The translations under genes were made by a program, and so were the position numbers. Below the pieces are notes generated by a model, which saw only the letters and a program-made list of their open reading frames with translations, was not told the origin of the DNA and did not search any database. From Gammaproteobacteria bacterium (GTDB lineage: Bacteria > Pseudomonadota > Gammaproteobacteria > UBA5335 > SLRW01): a stretch of 7,085 bases of DNA. Position 1 is the stretch's first letter. Each line of letters begins with the position of its first letter. The stretch lies in NCBI GenBank assembly GCA_007134115.1, contig SLLK01000093.1:1-7085 (forward strand), read 5' to 3'. Below are positions 1-6,509 of the stretch, piece by piece.

Positions 1-72
1 CGCGATGCCAGGTCATGGGAACAGCTCTGGCGCTGGATCGAGGATGAGCCGCCCCGGCCGTCCCTGCGCTGA
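1..72 (+). CDS. C-terminal tail of an unidentified protein (5' end outside window)
   Basis: The frame starting at base 1 is open for 23 codons and ends at TGA (70-72). The tail is rich in Trp, acidic and Arg/Pro residues (RDARSWEQLWRWIEDEPPRP) and has no recognisable motif. It lies 63 bp upstream of the thioesterase on the same strand, so it may belong to the same transcript. The fragment is too short to assign a family. That it is real coding sequence is inferred from its position and from the start-site evidence of the next gene. Confidence 0.45.
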   Translation, partial: RDARSWEQLWRWIEDEPPRPSLR

Positions 73-135
73 ATCGCCGCTTTCCGGCATTCGCTGGACC
101 GGGCCTGGTGGCGCCGATGGCCGTCAGGGGCGTGT

Positions 136-1011
136 ATGAGCACCCAACCGACCACTGCCCGCGATACGCAGGCGCGCGACTGCGTGCGTCACGACCCCTG
201 GGCGCAATGGCTGGGCGTTACAGTGCATGCCGGGGGGCTGGTTCTGCCCTGGCGCGAACGCCACCTGAATGTGGCCGGCGGGGTGATCCACGGCGGTATA
301 CAGGCCACCCTGCTCCATGATTCCGCCTGGCTGGAGGCCGCGACCGGGCTGTCACCTTCGGCCCCGCTTGAGCATCTGCGCGTGCTCGAGGCGCAAATCA
401 GTTTTCTGCGTCCGGCGGCGACGACGGATCTTCATGCCAGCGCGGTGGTGATGCGTCAGGGACGCGAGTTCGCCTACGTCAGGGCCTGCGTCAGGGACGG
501 TGACGGACGCGATGTAGCCAGCGGCTGTTTCGTGTTTACCCTGCATGCTGGCGACCCGGGGCATGCGCAGACCCTGGCCGGGGCGCGTGATCCGCACGAC
601 CTGGTGTCGTCGGCTACGCCGCTGTCGCCGATGGCTTCAAGTTTCAACCAGAACATGGCCGCGCGTGTGCCCGGGCTGGCGGTGACGGCGCTGGATGCCG
701 GGTTATGCCGCCTGCACCTGGAGCCTGCTGAACTGCATCGGGACTGGCGTGGCGAAATCGGCGCCGGTATACAGCTGCTGGCGGCCGACAATGTCGGTGT
801 GTTCGGCTGTTTTGCCCTGGTCGGGCAACCGCGTCGCGCCGCCACGGTGGACCTCAAGGTGGGGTTCTGTGAGCCGGTCGTCGACGAGGGGTTGATCATC
901 ACCGGTGCCGGCGTCAGCCGGCGCGGTGATCTGGTGCAGCACCAGCTGCAGATCAATGGCGCCGATAGCGGGCGGCTCAAGGCCTTTGGCACGATGACTT
1001 TCCTGTGCTGA
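136..1011 (+). CDS. Double-hotdog PaaI-type acyl-CoA thioesterase family protein
   Basis: This 291-aa protein probably hydrolyses a thioester, most likely an acyl-CoA, in the cytoplasm; the substrate is unknown. It reads as two hotdog domains in tandem. The first (about 20-137) has the classic PaaI/4HBT segment, with HGG at 52-54 and D62 on the following helix; in PaaI enzymes this His and Asp region forms the active site. The second (about 178-290) repeats the same pattern (G-x-I-x-x-G-I-Q at 206-213), but GAG (208-210) replaces HGG and N219 aligns with D62. The second half is therefore probably structural or only binds ligand. The ATG at 136 is preceded by AGGGG six bases upstream. The stop lies 28 bp before the alpha/beta hydrolase gene, which suggests cotranscription. 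The fold is fairly certain; the reaction is inferred. Confidence 0.8.
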   Translation: MSTQPTTARDTQARDCVRHDPWAQWLGVTVHAGGLVLPWRERHLNVAGGVIHGGIQATLLHDSAWLEAATGLSPSAPLEHLRVLEAQISFLRPAATTDLHASAVVMRQGREFAYVRACVRDGDGRDVASGCFVFTLHAGDPGHAQTLAGARDPHDLVSSATPLSPMASSFNQNMAARVPGLAVTALDAGLCRLHLEPAELHRDWRGEIGAGIQLLAADNVGVFGCFALVGQPRRAATVDLKVGFCEPVVDEGLIITGAGVSRRGDLVQHQLQINGADSGRLKAFGTMTFLC

Positions 1012-1039
1012 CGCGCCGACGGCGCATGGCGGAGAGGAT

Positions 1040-1690
1040 ATGAACAGCGACGTCACAGACCCGGCGGGTGCGTGGATCGACGGCCCGGCCGGTCGGCTCC
1101 AGGTGCACATCGACGAGCCGCAAACATCGCGGCCTGGCGCCGCTGTGGTGTGTCATCCGCATCCGCAGTACGGTGGCACCATGCATAACAAGGTGGTGCA
1201 TACACTGGTGCGGGCTTTCAACCTGGCCGGCTTGCCCGCCCTGCGCTTCAATTTCCGTGGCGTGCAGGATAGCGAAGGCACTTACGACGAAGGTCGCGGG
1301 GAGGTCGATGACGTGCTCGCCGCTGTGCATGCAGCCCGTGCACGCTGGCCGCAGGGGCCGTTGTGGCTGGCCGGCTTTTCCTTTGGTGCCGCGGCTGCGT
1401 TGCGTGCCGCCGGGGATGCCCTGCCTGACGGCGGCCTGGTCACTGTAGCGCCGCCGGTGGGCTACTTCGCAGCCCGGCCGTTGACGGGGTTGCCGGCGGC
1501 TCCGTGGCTGCTGGTACAGGGCGATGCTGATGATGTTGTGGATCCCCCGGAAGTGCTGACATGGGCGTCGCGCCAGCAGCCTGAGCCGGTCGTGCATGTG
1601 CTTGAAGGCGTGGGCCACTTCTTCCACGGTCATCTGCCACAGCTGCGTTCGCTGGTGCAGACTTTTGTCCATGAGCATTCTCCGGCGTAG
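1040..1690 (+). CDS. Alpha/beta hydrolase, COG2945-like
   Basis: This 216-aa cytoplasmic protein is a small alpha/beta-hydrolase of the type grouped as COG2945 (predicted hydrolase, often annotated as esterase or dienelactone-hydrolase-like). Visible marks are HPHPQYGGTMHN (39-50), which follows the first core strands and contributes to the oxyanion region, and LRFNFRGV (68-75). The nucleophile elbow is GFSFGA, with Ser114. The acid strand is GDADDVVD (161-168), with Asp164 the probable triad acid, and His193 lies in GVGHFFHG. The triad is complete, so the protein is probably active, but the substrate is unknown. A strong ribosome site (GGAGAGG, 1031-1037) precedes the ATG. It sits directly after the thioesterase gene on the same strand, so the pair may act on related acyl or ester compounds; that link is inference only. 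Confidence 0.85.
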   Translation: MNSDVTDPAGAWIDGPAGRLQVHIDEPQTSRPGAAVVCHPHPQYGGTMHNKVVHTLVRAFNLAGLPALRFNFRGVQDSEGTYDEGRGEVDDVLAAVHAARARWPQGPLWLAGFSFGAAAALRAAGDALPDGGLVTVAPPVGYFAARPLTGLPAAPWLLVQGDADDVVDPPEVLTWASRQQPEPVVHVLEGVGHFFHGHLPQLRSLVQTFVHEHSPA

Positions 1691-1783
1691 CAGGCCACTT
1701 CCCGTACCGTTTGCTGACAGATGCTTGCCGGATGTGCAAGAGTAAGTGGGTGCGCACATTGGGTGGCGCTTTTGGCACGAGGC

Positions 1784-1790
1784 AGGGGGA
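1784..1790 (+). promoter_or_regulatory. Shine-Dalgarno site that fixes the start of the barrel protein
   Basis: AGGGGGA lies six bases before the ATG at 1797. It favours this start over the in-frame GTG at 1746, which would put 17 extra residues ahead of a clear signal peptide. Confidence 0.75.
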
Positions 1791-1796
1791 CAGAAT

Positions 1797-2519
1797 ATGC
1801 GTATTTCAGTGTGGCTTTCGGGGTGTATGGCCCTGGTGATGGCTGCGGGCTTGCAGGCCAAGGATCTGGATAATATCGGTGATCTGGGTCAGCAGGAGTT
1901 CCGCGAGTTGTCCGAGGATCTGGGCGCCATGGTCAGTTACAAGGGGCTGCAACCGCCTGCTCCGCTGGGCTTGATCGGTTTCAATGTGGGTGTGGATATC
2001 ACGCATACGCTGGTGGAAAATTCCGATGCCTGGGAGACGGCGACCGGCGGCAATAACGTGGACTCCATCACGATGGCGCGCATCCGCGCCAGCAAGGGGC
2101 TGCCGTGGGGTGTGGATGTCGGTGCTTCCTACACGCGTGCGCCGGAATCGGATATCGAAGTCACCGGCATTGAAGGGCGCTATGCCATTCTCGAGGGCAG
2201 CCCGGTGAGTCCGTCACTGGGCGTGCGTGCGGCGTACACCCGACTCAGCGGGGTGGATGAGCTGTCACTGGATACGCGCAGCCTGGATATCTCGGTGGGT
2301 CAGCAAATGGCCAATCTCACGCCGTATGCAGGCCTCGGACGCGTGTGGGTGCGCAGCCGCTCCGACGCCCCGGGTATTGAGCGCGAGGAATTCAGCGACA
2401 CCAAGCTGTTTGTGGGCGCGCAGATGCGGTTTCTGGTGGGCCGTCTGGCGCTGGAAGTCGACCAGACCGGGGATGCGACCAGCCTCAATGCCATGTTCAG
2501 CATCGGTCTGGGTGGCTGA
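1797..2519 (+). CDS. Predicted exported outer-membrane beta-barrel protein, function unknown
   Basis: I do not recognise a named family for this 240-aa protein. The N-terminus is a probable Sec signal peptide (M1-A21) with a cleavage site after LQA, ahead of KDLDNIGDL. Residues 7-10 (LSGC) also resemble a lipobox, but the hydrophobic stretch before Cys10 is very short, so signal peptidase I processing is more likely. After a mixed segment (about 22-57), the rest alternates polar and hydrophobic residues in short strands split by Gly, Asp and Ser turns, for example GFNVGVDITHT (61-71), WGVDVGASYTRA (104-115), SLGVRAAYTRL (140-150) and TKLFVGAQMRFLVGRLALEVDQ (202-223). That pattern fits a small 8-10-strand outer-membrane barrel. 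There is no terminal Phe; the chain ends IGLGG. It follows the hydrolase gene after 106 bp and converges with the DUF4426 gene. Barrel topology is inferred from composition, not homology. Confidence 0.75.
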   Translation: MRISVWLSGCMALVMAAGLQAKDLDNIGDLGQQEFRELSEDLGAMVSYKGLQPPAPLGLIGFNVGVDITHTLVENSDAWETATGGNNVDSITMARIRASKGLPWGVDVGASYTRAPESDIEVTGIEGRYAILEGSPVSPSLGVRAAYTRLSGVDELSLDTRSLDISVGQQMANLTPYAGLGRVWVRSRSDAPGIEREEFSDTKLFVGAQMRFLVGRLALEVDQTGDATSLNAMFSIGLGG

Positions 2520-2524
2520 AGCAG

Positions 2525-2571
2525 GTTAAGGACCCGCTGAGACGTGACGAATAGATCAGCGTTTCCTTAAC
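2525..2571. terminator. Long imperfect inverted repeat between convergent genes
   Basis: The arm GTTAAGGA (2525-2532) pairs with TCCTTAAC (2564-2571). After a two-base mismatch, CGCTGA (2535-2540) pairs with TCAGCG (2556-2561), enclosing a 15-base loop. It begins six bases after the barrel-gene stop. There is no clear T-run on either side, so its role as a terminator for the plus-strand gene is inferred from position. Confidence 0.4.
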
Positions 2572-2573
2572 AC

Positions 2574-2602
2574 GCAGTGCCGGCGTTTATCGCCGGCACT
2601 GC
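2574..2602. terminator. Perfect 12-bp stem-loop, likely bidirectional terminator
   Basis: GCAGTGCCGGCG (2574-2585) and CGCCGGCACTGC (2591-2602) are exact reverse complements around a five-base loop, TTTAT. The stem starts five bases past the stop of the minus-strand DUF4426 gene and lies about 55 bases past the stop of the plus-strand barrel gene. It lacks a proper T-tract in either direction, so termination may be imperfect or need help. A role in protecting the 3' end of the mRNA is also possible. Confidence 0.55.
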
Positions 2603-2607
2603 CAGCA

Positions 2608-3069
2608 TCATTCCGACACGTAGAACGTCTTGCGGAAGGTCAGCTGATAGGACTGCTCGGTACCGCGCGGTTCTATATTGACCTGGAAATCCAGCACTTC
2701 CTCGTCACGAATGGGGAAAGTGCCGATGTAGTAGACCGCATCACCGTCCATGATTTCCTGCATGGACACACTACGGTAGCGACCGGTCAACGTAATGGTG
2801 GCGGCGTTCACGCGCGCCCGCGCCGCTTCGCCCCTGGCTTCGTCGCTATGCTCCTCATCCCTGAGTATGGCGATATTGAGCAGACCACGGTTGCGACTGC
2901 GGGTGATGCCGTGAGCACTGGCGACTTCCGCCGGCAGCATGTCGGTGGTCAGCGTGTTGTAGTGCACGGTGTAGTCGCCGAACTGGCGAACATTATCGTT
3001 TGCCGAGGACGTGGTGGTCATGGCAAGCATGAGCAGCGCCGTGATTGCGAGCAGTTCGATCTGTTTCAT
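2608..3069 (-). CDS. Exported DUF4426 family protein
   Basis: This 153-aa protein resembles the DUF4426 proteins that commonly lie beside metX-metW in Gammaproteobacteria such as Pseudomonas. A Sec signal peptide is clear: K2, a hydrophobic core (about 5-17) and a probable cleavage site after SSA (residue 23). The mature part (about 130 residues) starts with NDNVRQFGDYTVHYNTL and looks mostly beta, ending RKTFYVSE; no catalytic motif is visible. A periplasmic location is inferred. The ATG has a strong G-rich ribosome site (AAGGGGGG region, about 3074-3083). The gene lies 131 bp after metW on the same strand, so it could be the tail of that operon or have its own promoter. Its biochemical function is unknown, and the link to methionine synthesis rests only on gene order. 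Confidence 0.8.
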   Translation of the reverse strand: MKQIELLAITALLMLAMTTTSSANDNVRQFGDYTVHYNTLTTDMLPAEVASAHGITRSRNRGLLNIAILRDEEHSDEARGEAARARVNAATITLTGRYRSVSMQEIMDGDAVYYIGTFPIRDEEVLDFQVNIEPRGTEQSYQLTFRKTFYVSE

Positions 3070-3200
3070 TGGTGCCCCCCCTTCTGACTACGGGACCCTG
3101 GCGACGACATTTGTATTGCGCGGGTTCCCGGCCATCAACGCACACCGATCAGTATACATGTCAAATCACGTGGCGCGACTGTGCGGGCTGTTCTGGAGGG

Positions 3201-3818
3201 TCACGTGCCCTTGCGCTGCAGGCTGTAGAGGGCGATCTGGCCCAGCAGGTTGGGCCACAGCCGCATCCATACATTGCTGCGGTGGTAACGATCCACCACG
3301 TTACGGCGCAATATGTGCAGGCCTTCCTCGCGGCACAGCTGTTCGAAGTCACGCACCGTACACAGGTGGATGTTGGGTGTGTCGTACCATTGCTCAGGCA
3401 ATGATGGTGTGACCGGCATGCGACCGCGCAGGGCAATCTGTACCCGGCAGTGCCAGTGCCCGAAATTGGGGAAGGTCACAATCCCCTTGCGGCCGATGCG
3501 CAGCATTTCGCGCAGCAGCAGGTCGGGTCTTTGTACGACTTGCAGCGCCTGGGTCAGGATCACGTAGTCGAACGAATCGGTCTCAAAATCACCCAGCCCG
3601 CGATCCAGGTCCATCTGGATCACGTCTACGCCGGCCTCCACGCAGCGCGCGATATTATCGTTGTCGATTTCCAGGCCGTAACCGCGCACCGCGAGCGTGT
3701 CCTGGAGATGCCGCAACAGCGTGCCATCGCCGCAACCCAGGTCGAGCACCCTGGAGCCGGGTTTGATCCAGCCGGCGATGATGGCCAGGTCGGGGCGCAG
3801 TGTGGACTCAGTGCTCAC
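3201..3818 (-). CDS. metW: Methionine biosynthesis protein MetW
   Basis: MetW is a small class I methyltransferase-fold protein, genetically tied to homoserine acylation by MetX; its exact chemical role is not settled. The SAM-binding motif I is intact (VLDLGCGDG at 24-32). It is followed by YGLEID (47-52) at the end of the second strand and by [16 protein letters not shown] (83-98), then [11 protein letters not shown] (112-122), typical of MetW. I chose the GTG start at 3818, giving 205 aa, because AGGA (3827-3830) lies eight bases upstream and MetW proteins begin just before the RPDL segment. The only longer start is a TTG at 3836 that adds six residues and lacks such a site. The gene overlaps the metX 3' end by 11 bp, which suggests translational coupling. 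Family assignment is strong. Confidence 0.93.
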   Translation of the reverse strand: MSTESTLRPDLAIIAGWIKPGSRVLDLGCGDGTLLRHLQDTLAVRGYGLEIDNDNIARCVEAGVDVIQMDLDRGLGDFETDSFDYVILTQALQVVQRPDLLLREMLRIGRKGIVTFPNFGHWHCRVQIALRGRMPVTPSLPEQWYDTPNIHLCTVRDFEQLCREEGLHILRRNVVDRYHRSNVWMRLWPNLLGQIALYSLQRKGT

Positions 3819-4962
3819 CTTCGGTTTCCTTTGCAACGCGATCGAGATAGGCGCCCAGCGTGCGCACGTAGTCGGGTATGGGCATCAGGAAGTCGTCATG
3901 GCCCAGGTCGGAAGCAATTTCCGCATAACTCACGCGACGGTCGGCCTCCATCAAGGCGCTGACAATCTCCCTCGAGCGCGCGGGCGAGAAGCGCCAGTCG
4001 CTGGTGAAGGAGATCACCAGGAAGCGGCTGGTACTGTGCCGGAAAGCGGCCGCCAGATCATTGCCGTAGCGCTGCGCCGGGTCGAAATAGTCCAGTGCCT
4101 TGGTCATCAGCAGGTACGTGTTGGCGTCGAAGCGGTCCACGAAGGAATGGCCCTGGTAGCGCAGGTAACTTTCTACCTGAAACTCCACGTCGTAACCGAA
4201 CGACAGGTTCCCCTCGCGCAGCTCACGGCCGAACTTGGCGCGCATGGAGGCTTCGGACAGGTAGGTCACATGGCCGAGCATGCGCGCCAGCGCCAGGCCC
4301 CGCCGCGGCGAGGTCTCGTGTTCGCGATAGCGACCATCATGGAAATCCGGATCGCTCATGATCGCCTGTCGGGCGATCTCGTTAAAGGCGATGTTCTGGG
4401 CCGACAGCTTGGGTGCGGCGGCAATCACCAGGGCGTGACGCAGCCTGTCGGGGTAGTCGATGGCCCATTGCATGGCCTGCATGGCGCCCAGGCTGCCGCC
4501 GGCCACCGCCGCCCATTGTTCTATACCCAGCGCGTCGGCCAGGCGTGCCTGGCTGTTGACCCAGTCACGTACCGTGACCACGGGGAAATCGGGTCCGTAA
4601 TAGCGGCCGGTGTCGGGATCAATGCTGGCCGGTCCGGTGGAACCCTTGCAGCCACCCAGGTTGTGGGGGCACACCACGAAGAAGCGGTCGGTGTCGATGG
4701 GCTTGCCGGGGCCAATGCAGTTATCCCACCAGCCCGGCTTGCGGTCCTCCGGCGAGTGGTAGCCGGCGGCATGATGATCGCCGGAAAGCGCGTGACAGAT
4801 AAGAATGGCGTTGCTGCGTGCGGCGTTGAGTCGGCCGTAGGTCTCGTAGACCAGATCGTACTGCGGCAGGGACTTGCCGCAGTCCAGGGCCAGCGGTTGA
4901 TCGAAATGCAGCCGGTCCGGGGTGACCAGGCCGACCGAGTCGTCAGGCAGGTTGCGGGTCAT
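3808..4962 (-). CDS. metX: Homoserine O-acyltransferase MetX (probably succinyltransferase)
   Basis: MetX transfers an acyl group from acyl-CoA to homoserine, the first committed step of methionine synthesis, in the cytoplasm. This 384-aa protein has normal family length and an alpha/beta-hydrolase core. The segments [14 protein letters not shown] (54-67), [17 protein letters not shown] (75-91) and [14 protein letters not shown] (101-114) are hallmarks. The nucleophile is Ser157 in [11 protein letters not shown], the acid Asp322 in [10 protein letters not shown] and the base His355 in LGHDDFLMP, so the catalytic triad is complete. Gammaproteobacterial MetX proteins of this type, adjacent to metW, are usually homoserine O-succinyltransferases, but older annotation calls them acetyltransferases; the sequence alone does not settle this. 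The ATG at 4962 has AGGGA four bases upstream. The gene leads the metX-metW pair behind a structured 126-bp leader. Confidence 0.95.
   Translation of the reverse strand: MTRNLPDDSVGLVTPDRLHFDQPLALDCGKSLPQYDLVYETYGRLNAARSNAILICHALSGDHHAAGYHSPEDRKPGWWDNCIGPGKPIDTDRFFVVCPHNLGGCKGSTGPASIDPDTGRYYGPDFPVVTVRDWVNSQARLADALGIEQWAAVAGGSLGAMQAMQWAIDYPDRLRHALVIAAAPKLSAQNIAFNEIARQAIMSDPDFHDGRYREHETSPRRGLALARMLGHVTYLSEASMRAKFGRELREGNLSFGYDVEFQVESYLRYQGHSFVDRFDANTYLLMTKALDYFDPAQRYGNDLAAAFRHSTSRFLVISFTSDWRFSPARSREIVSALMEADRRVSYAEIASDLGHDDFLMPIPDYVRTLGAYLDRVAKETEGEH
3827..3830 (-). promoter_or_regulatory. Shine-Dalgarno site of metW inside metX
   Basis: On the minus strand AGGA lies eight bases before the GTG at 3818, within the last codons of metX. 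This decides the metW start and gives an 11-bp overlap of the two reading frames. Confidence 0.65.
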
Positions 4963-4980
4963 GTCATCCCTGGGTCTGTT

Positions 4981-4998
4981 GGCGCCGGGTTCGGCGCC
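4981..4998 (-). promoter_or_regulatory. GC-rich hairpin in the metX leader
   Basis: GGCGCCG (4981-4987) and CGGCGCC (4992-4998) form a perfect 7-bp stem with a four-base loop, ending nine bases before the metX ribosome site (4967-4971). In the metX mRNA it could affect ribosome access. No known riboswitch fold is recognised, and a regulatory role is inference. Confidence 0.35.
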
Positions 4999-5022
4999 TG
5001 CGCGGCAACGGCAAGGGCTCAG

Positions 5023-5057
5023 AGTCTAAAGGGCGCTGGCGCCCGTGCGCAAGTACC
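5023..5057 (-). promoter_or_regulatory. Weak candidate sigma-70 promoter for metX-metW
   Basis: On the minus strand TTGCGC is followed 18 bases later by TAGACT. That matches the -35 consensus at three of six positions and the -10 at four of six. It lies about 60-95 bases before the metX ATG. The spacer contains the hairpin at 5031-5044, which makes either reading uncertain. Confidence 0.2.
5031..5044 (-). terminator. Possible weak intrinsic terminator after yggT
   Basis: GGGCG (5031-5035) pairs with CGCCC (5040-5044) around a four-base loop. Reading on the minus strand, the stem is followed by TTTAGACTCT, a poor T-tract. It lies 45 bases after the yggT stop and 68 bases before metX, so it may partly insulate the proC-yggT transcript from metX. 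Confidence 0.3.
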
Positions 5058-5088
5058 GGGCCCGACCGTGAGTCATCTTGCGGCCAGC

Positions 5089-5652
5089 CTATATGCCGGG
5101 CAAGGCAAAAGGCTGGGCCAGCATGCGGATCACCACCAGTGCGATCAGCGTGACCAGCGGCGACAGGTCGAGTCCGCCGCTGATCGGCAGCAGGCGCCGC
5201 GCTGGTGCGAGTACCGGCGCATTGAGTTGGTAGAGCAGGGCGATACCCGGGTGCCAGGCGCCCGGATTGACCCAGCTGATGACCACCTGGATCAGCAGCG
5301 TGATGGTGAACAGCAGGGTGGTGAGCACGATCAACTCGGCCACGGTGGCGCCGGGCAATCGTTCCAGGGGAATATCGCGCCCCAGCAGCCACAGCATCAG
5401 CGCATAGTAGGCCAGTTGCAGAATAATCATGCCTATCAATGCCGCAGTGTCGACCCGGGCGGTCGCCGGCAGCACGGCGCGCAGCGGCCGCAACAGCGGA
5501 TCGGTGGCGCGAATCAGGAACTGGCTGATCGGGTTGCGATAATCGGCGGCGGCGAACTGCAGCAGGAAGCGCAGCAAGCATGCCAGGATCAGCAGCTTGA
5601 ACGCCGTGCCCAGCAGAAAAATCAACGGATCAAGCCAGTACCCTGCGCCCAT
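5089..5652 (-). CDS. yggT: YggT family inner-membrane protein
   Basis: This 187-aa integral membrane protein matches the YggT family, usually encoded next to proC and yggS. It consists of two related YGGT units. Hydrophobic segments are visible at about 10-33, 68-91, 103-127 and 160-180. Each unit has the Asn-Pro start and Pro-rich middle (NP at 40-41 with DPLLRPLRAVLP at 51-62, and NP at 129-130 with APVLAPARRLLP at 145-156). The molecular role is not firmly known; it has been linked to osmotic stress and, in plastid relatives, to membrane or complex assembly. The ATG overlaps the proC stop by one base (TGATG), and GGGGAG (5660-5665) lies six to seven bases upstream, so the two are probably translationally coupled. 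Confidence 0.93.
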   Translation of the reverse strand: MGAGYWLDPLIFLLGTAFKLLILACLLRFLLQFAAADYRNPISQFLIRATDPLLRPLRAVLPATARVDTAALIGMIILQLAYYALMLWLLGRDIPLERLPGATVAELIVLTTLLFTITLLIQVVISWVNPGAWHPGIALLYQLNAPVLAPARRLLPISGGLDLSPLVTLIALVVIRMLAQPFALPGI

Positions 5653-6479
5653 CAGGATCTCCCCATCTCGTCAGCCAGTTCCACCGCCCGTTGCCGGGCC
5701 GCCTGCAGTGTCTGCGCCACCAGCGCGCGCAGTCCGCCCTGTTCGAGGCTGGCGATGCCGCGTTCGGTGGTGCCGCCCGGCGAGCTGACCCGCTGTCTCA
5801 GCGTGGTGACATCCTCGCCGCTTTCAATGGCCATGCGCGCCGCCCCCAGCGCCGTCTGGCGCGCCAGCGCCATGGCCGTGTCACGCGCCAGGCCCAGCTG
5901 CTCTCCGGCGTCGGTCATGGCCTCGATGATCAGAAAATAATAGGCCGGGCCGCTGCCCGACAGCGCGGTGACCGCATCCAGGTCCCCTTCGTCCGGCACC
6001 CACACGCTGGTGCCGGCGCTGCGCATGATGGTTTCGGCCATGGCGCGCTGTTCGGCGCTGGTTTGCGCCCCGGCCCACAGTGCGCTGGCGCCGGCGCCGA
6101 CCAGCGATGGTGTGTTGGGCATGACGCGCACCAGTGGCGCCGGCCGCCCGAGCCAGCGGGCGATGTCGGCGCAACGCACCCCGGCCGCGATAGAAATGAC
6201 CAGGGGTGGCTGCGCCGGCAGCTGCGGTCCGAGCGCCTGGCATACTTCGCTCAGCACCTGCGGTTTGACCGCCAGGACCACCGCCTCGGCGCCGGCGATG
6301 GCGGAGGCGGCGTCGTCAACAGCGACCACACCGTGGTCGGTGGTCAACCGCTTGCGTACGGCCGAAGAAGGTTCGGCCACACGGATTTCCGTGGCGGGGT
6401 GCCCGCCGGCGACGAGGCCGCCGATCATGGCCGTCGCCATGTTGCCGCCGCCGATGAAGGCGATGGTGGATGCGTGCAT
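5652..6479 (-). CDS. proC: Pyrroline-5-carboxylate reductase
   Basis: ProC reduces 1-pyrroline-5-carboxylate to L-proline with NAD(P)H, the last step of proline synthesis, in the cytoplasm. The 275-aa length is normal. The N-terminal Rossmann domain begins IAFIGGGNMA (6-15), with AVKPQ (70-74) and RVMPNTP (118-124). The helical C-terminal dimerisation and substrate domain carries LSGSGPAY (173-180) and the family signature around SSPGGTTERGI (232-242). I place the start at the ATG at 6479, because AGGAG (6485-6489) lies five bases upstream. Earlier ATGs at 6497-6500 would add seven or eight residues and lack such a site. The gene follows yggS after 30 bp and overlaps yggT by one base, in the common yggS-proC-yggT order. 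Confidence 0.96.
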   Translation of the reverse strand: MHASTIAFIGGGNMATAMIGGLVAGGHPATEIRVAEPSSAVRKRLTTDHGVVAVDDAASAIAGAEAVVLAVKPQVLSEVCQALGPQLPAQPPLVISIAAGVRCADIARWLGRPAPLVRVMPNTPSLVGAGASALWAGAQTSAEQRAMAETIMRSAGTSVWVPDEGDLDAVTALSGSGPAYYFLIIEAMTDAGEQLGLARDTAMALARQTALGAARMAIESGEDVTTLRQRVSSPGGTTERGIASLEQGGLRALVAQTLQAARQRAVELADEMGRS

Positions 6480-6484
6480 GAGCT

Positions 6485-6489
6485 CTCCT
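6485..6489 (-). promoter_or_regulatory. Shine-Dalgarno site that fixes the proC start
   Basis: AGGAG on the minus strand lies five bases before the ATG at 6479. The upstream ATG pair at 6497-6500 has no comparable site. Confidence 0.75.
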
Positions 6490-6509
6490 GCTGACATCAT
6501 GTGGTCGCG

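Noticed and set aside
1724..1740. Small inverted repeat CTTGC/GCAAG after the alpha/beta hydrolase, as a terminator
   Set aside because: A five-base-pair stem with a seven-base loop and no T-tract is within chance expectation.
977..1861. A 294-codon minus-strand frame opposite the alpha/beta hydrolase
   Set aside because: The plus-strand hydrolase has a full catalytic triad and a strong ribosome site; the antisense translation is Arg/His/Cys-rich with no motif.
3151..3164. TATACT and TTGACA hexamers on the minus strand upstream of the DUF4426 gene, as a promoter
   Set aside because: They are only two bases apart, and no matching partner hexamer sits at 16-18 bases from either, so a real sigma-70 promoter is not supported.
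5026..5076. A 16-residue open frame in the metX leader as a possible leader peptide
   Set aside because: It has no Shine-Dalgarno site and no methionine codon beyond the start, so attenuation by methionine supply is not supported.
4964..5581. A 205-codon minus-strand frame ending just before metX
   Set aside because: It overlaps yggT in another frame, is rich in Arg, Ala and Pro, and lacks membrane segments or motifs; yggT is the real gene here.
3697..5940. A 747-codon open frame on the plus strand, antisense to metX, yggT and part of proC
   Set aside because: It lies opposite three genes with clear family motifs. Its translation is low-complexity (rich in Gln, Arg, Gly, His) with no domain. 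Long antisense frames are common in GC-rich coding DNA.
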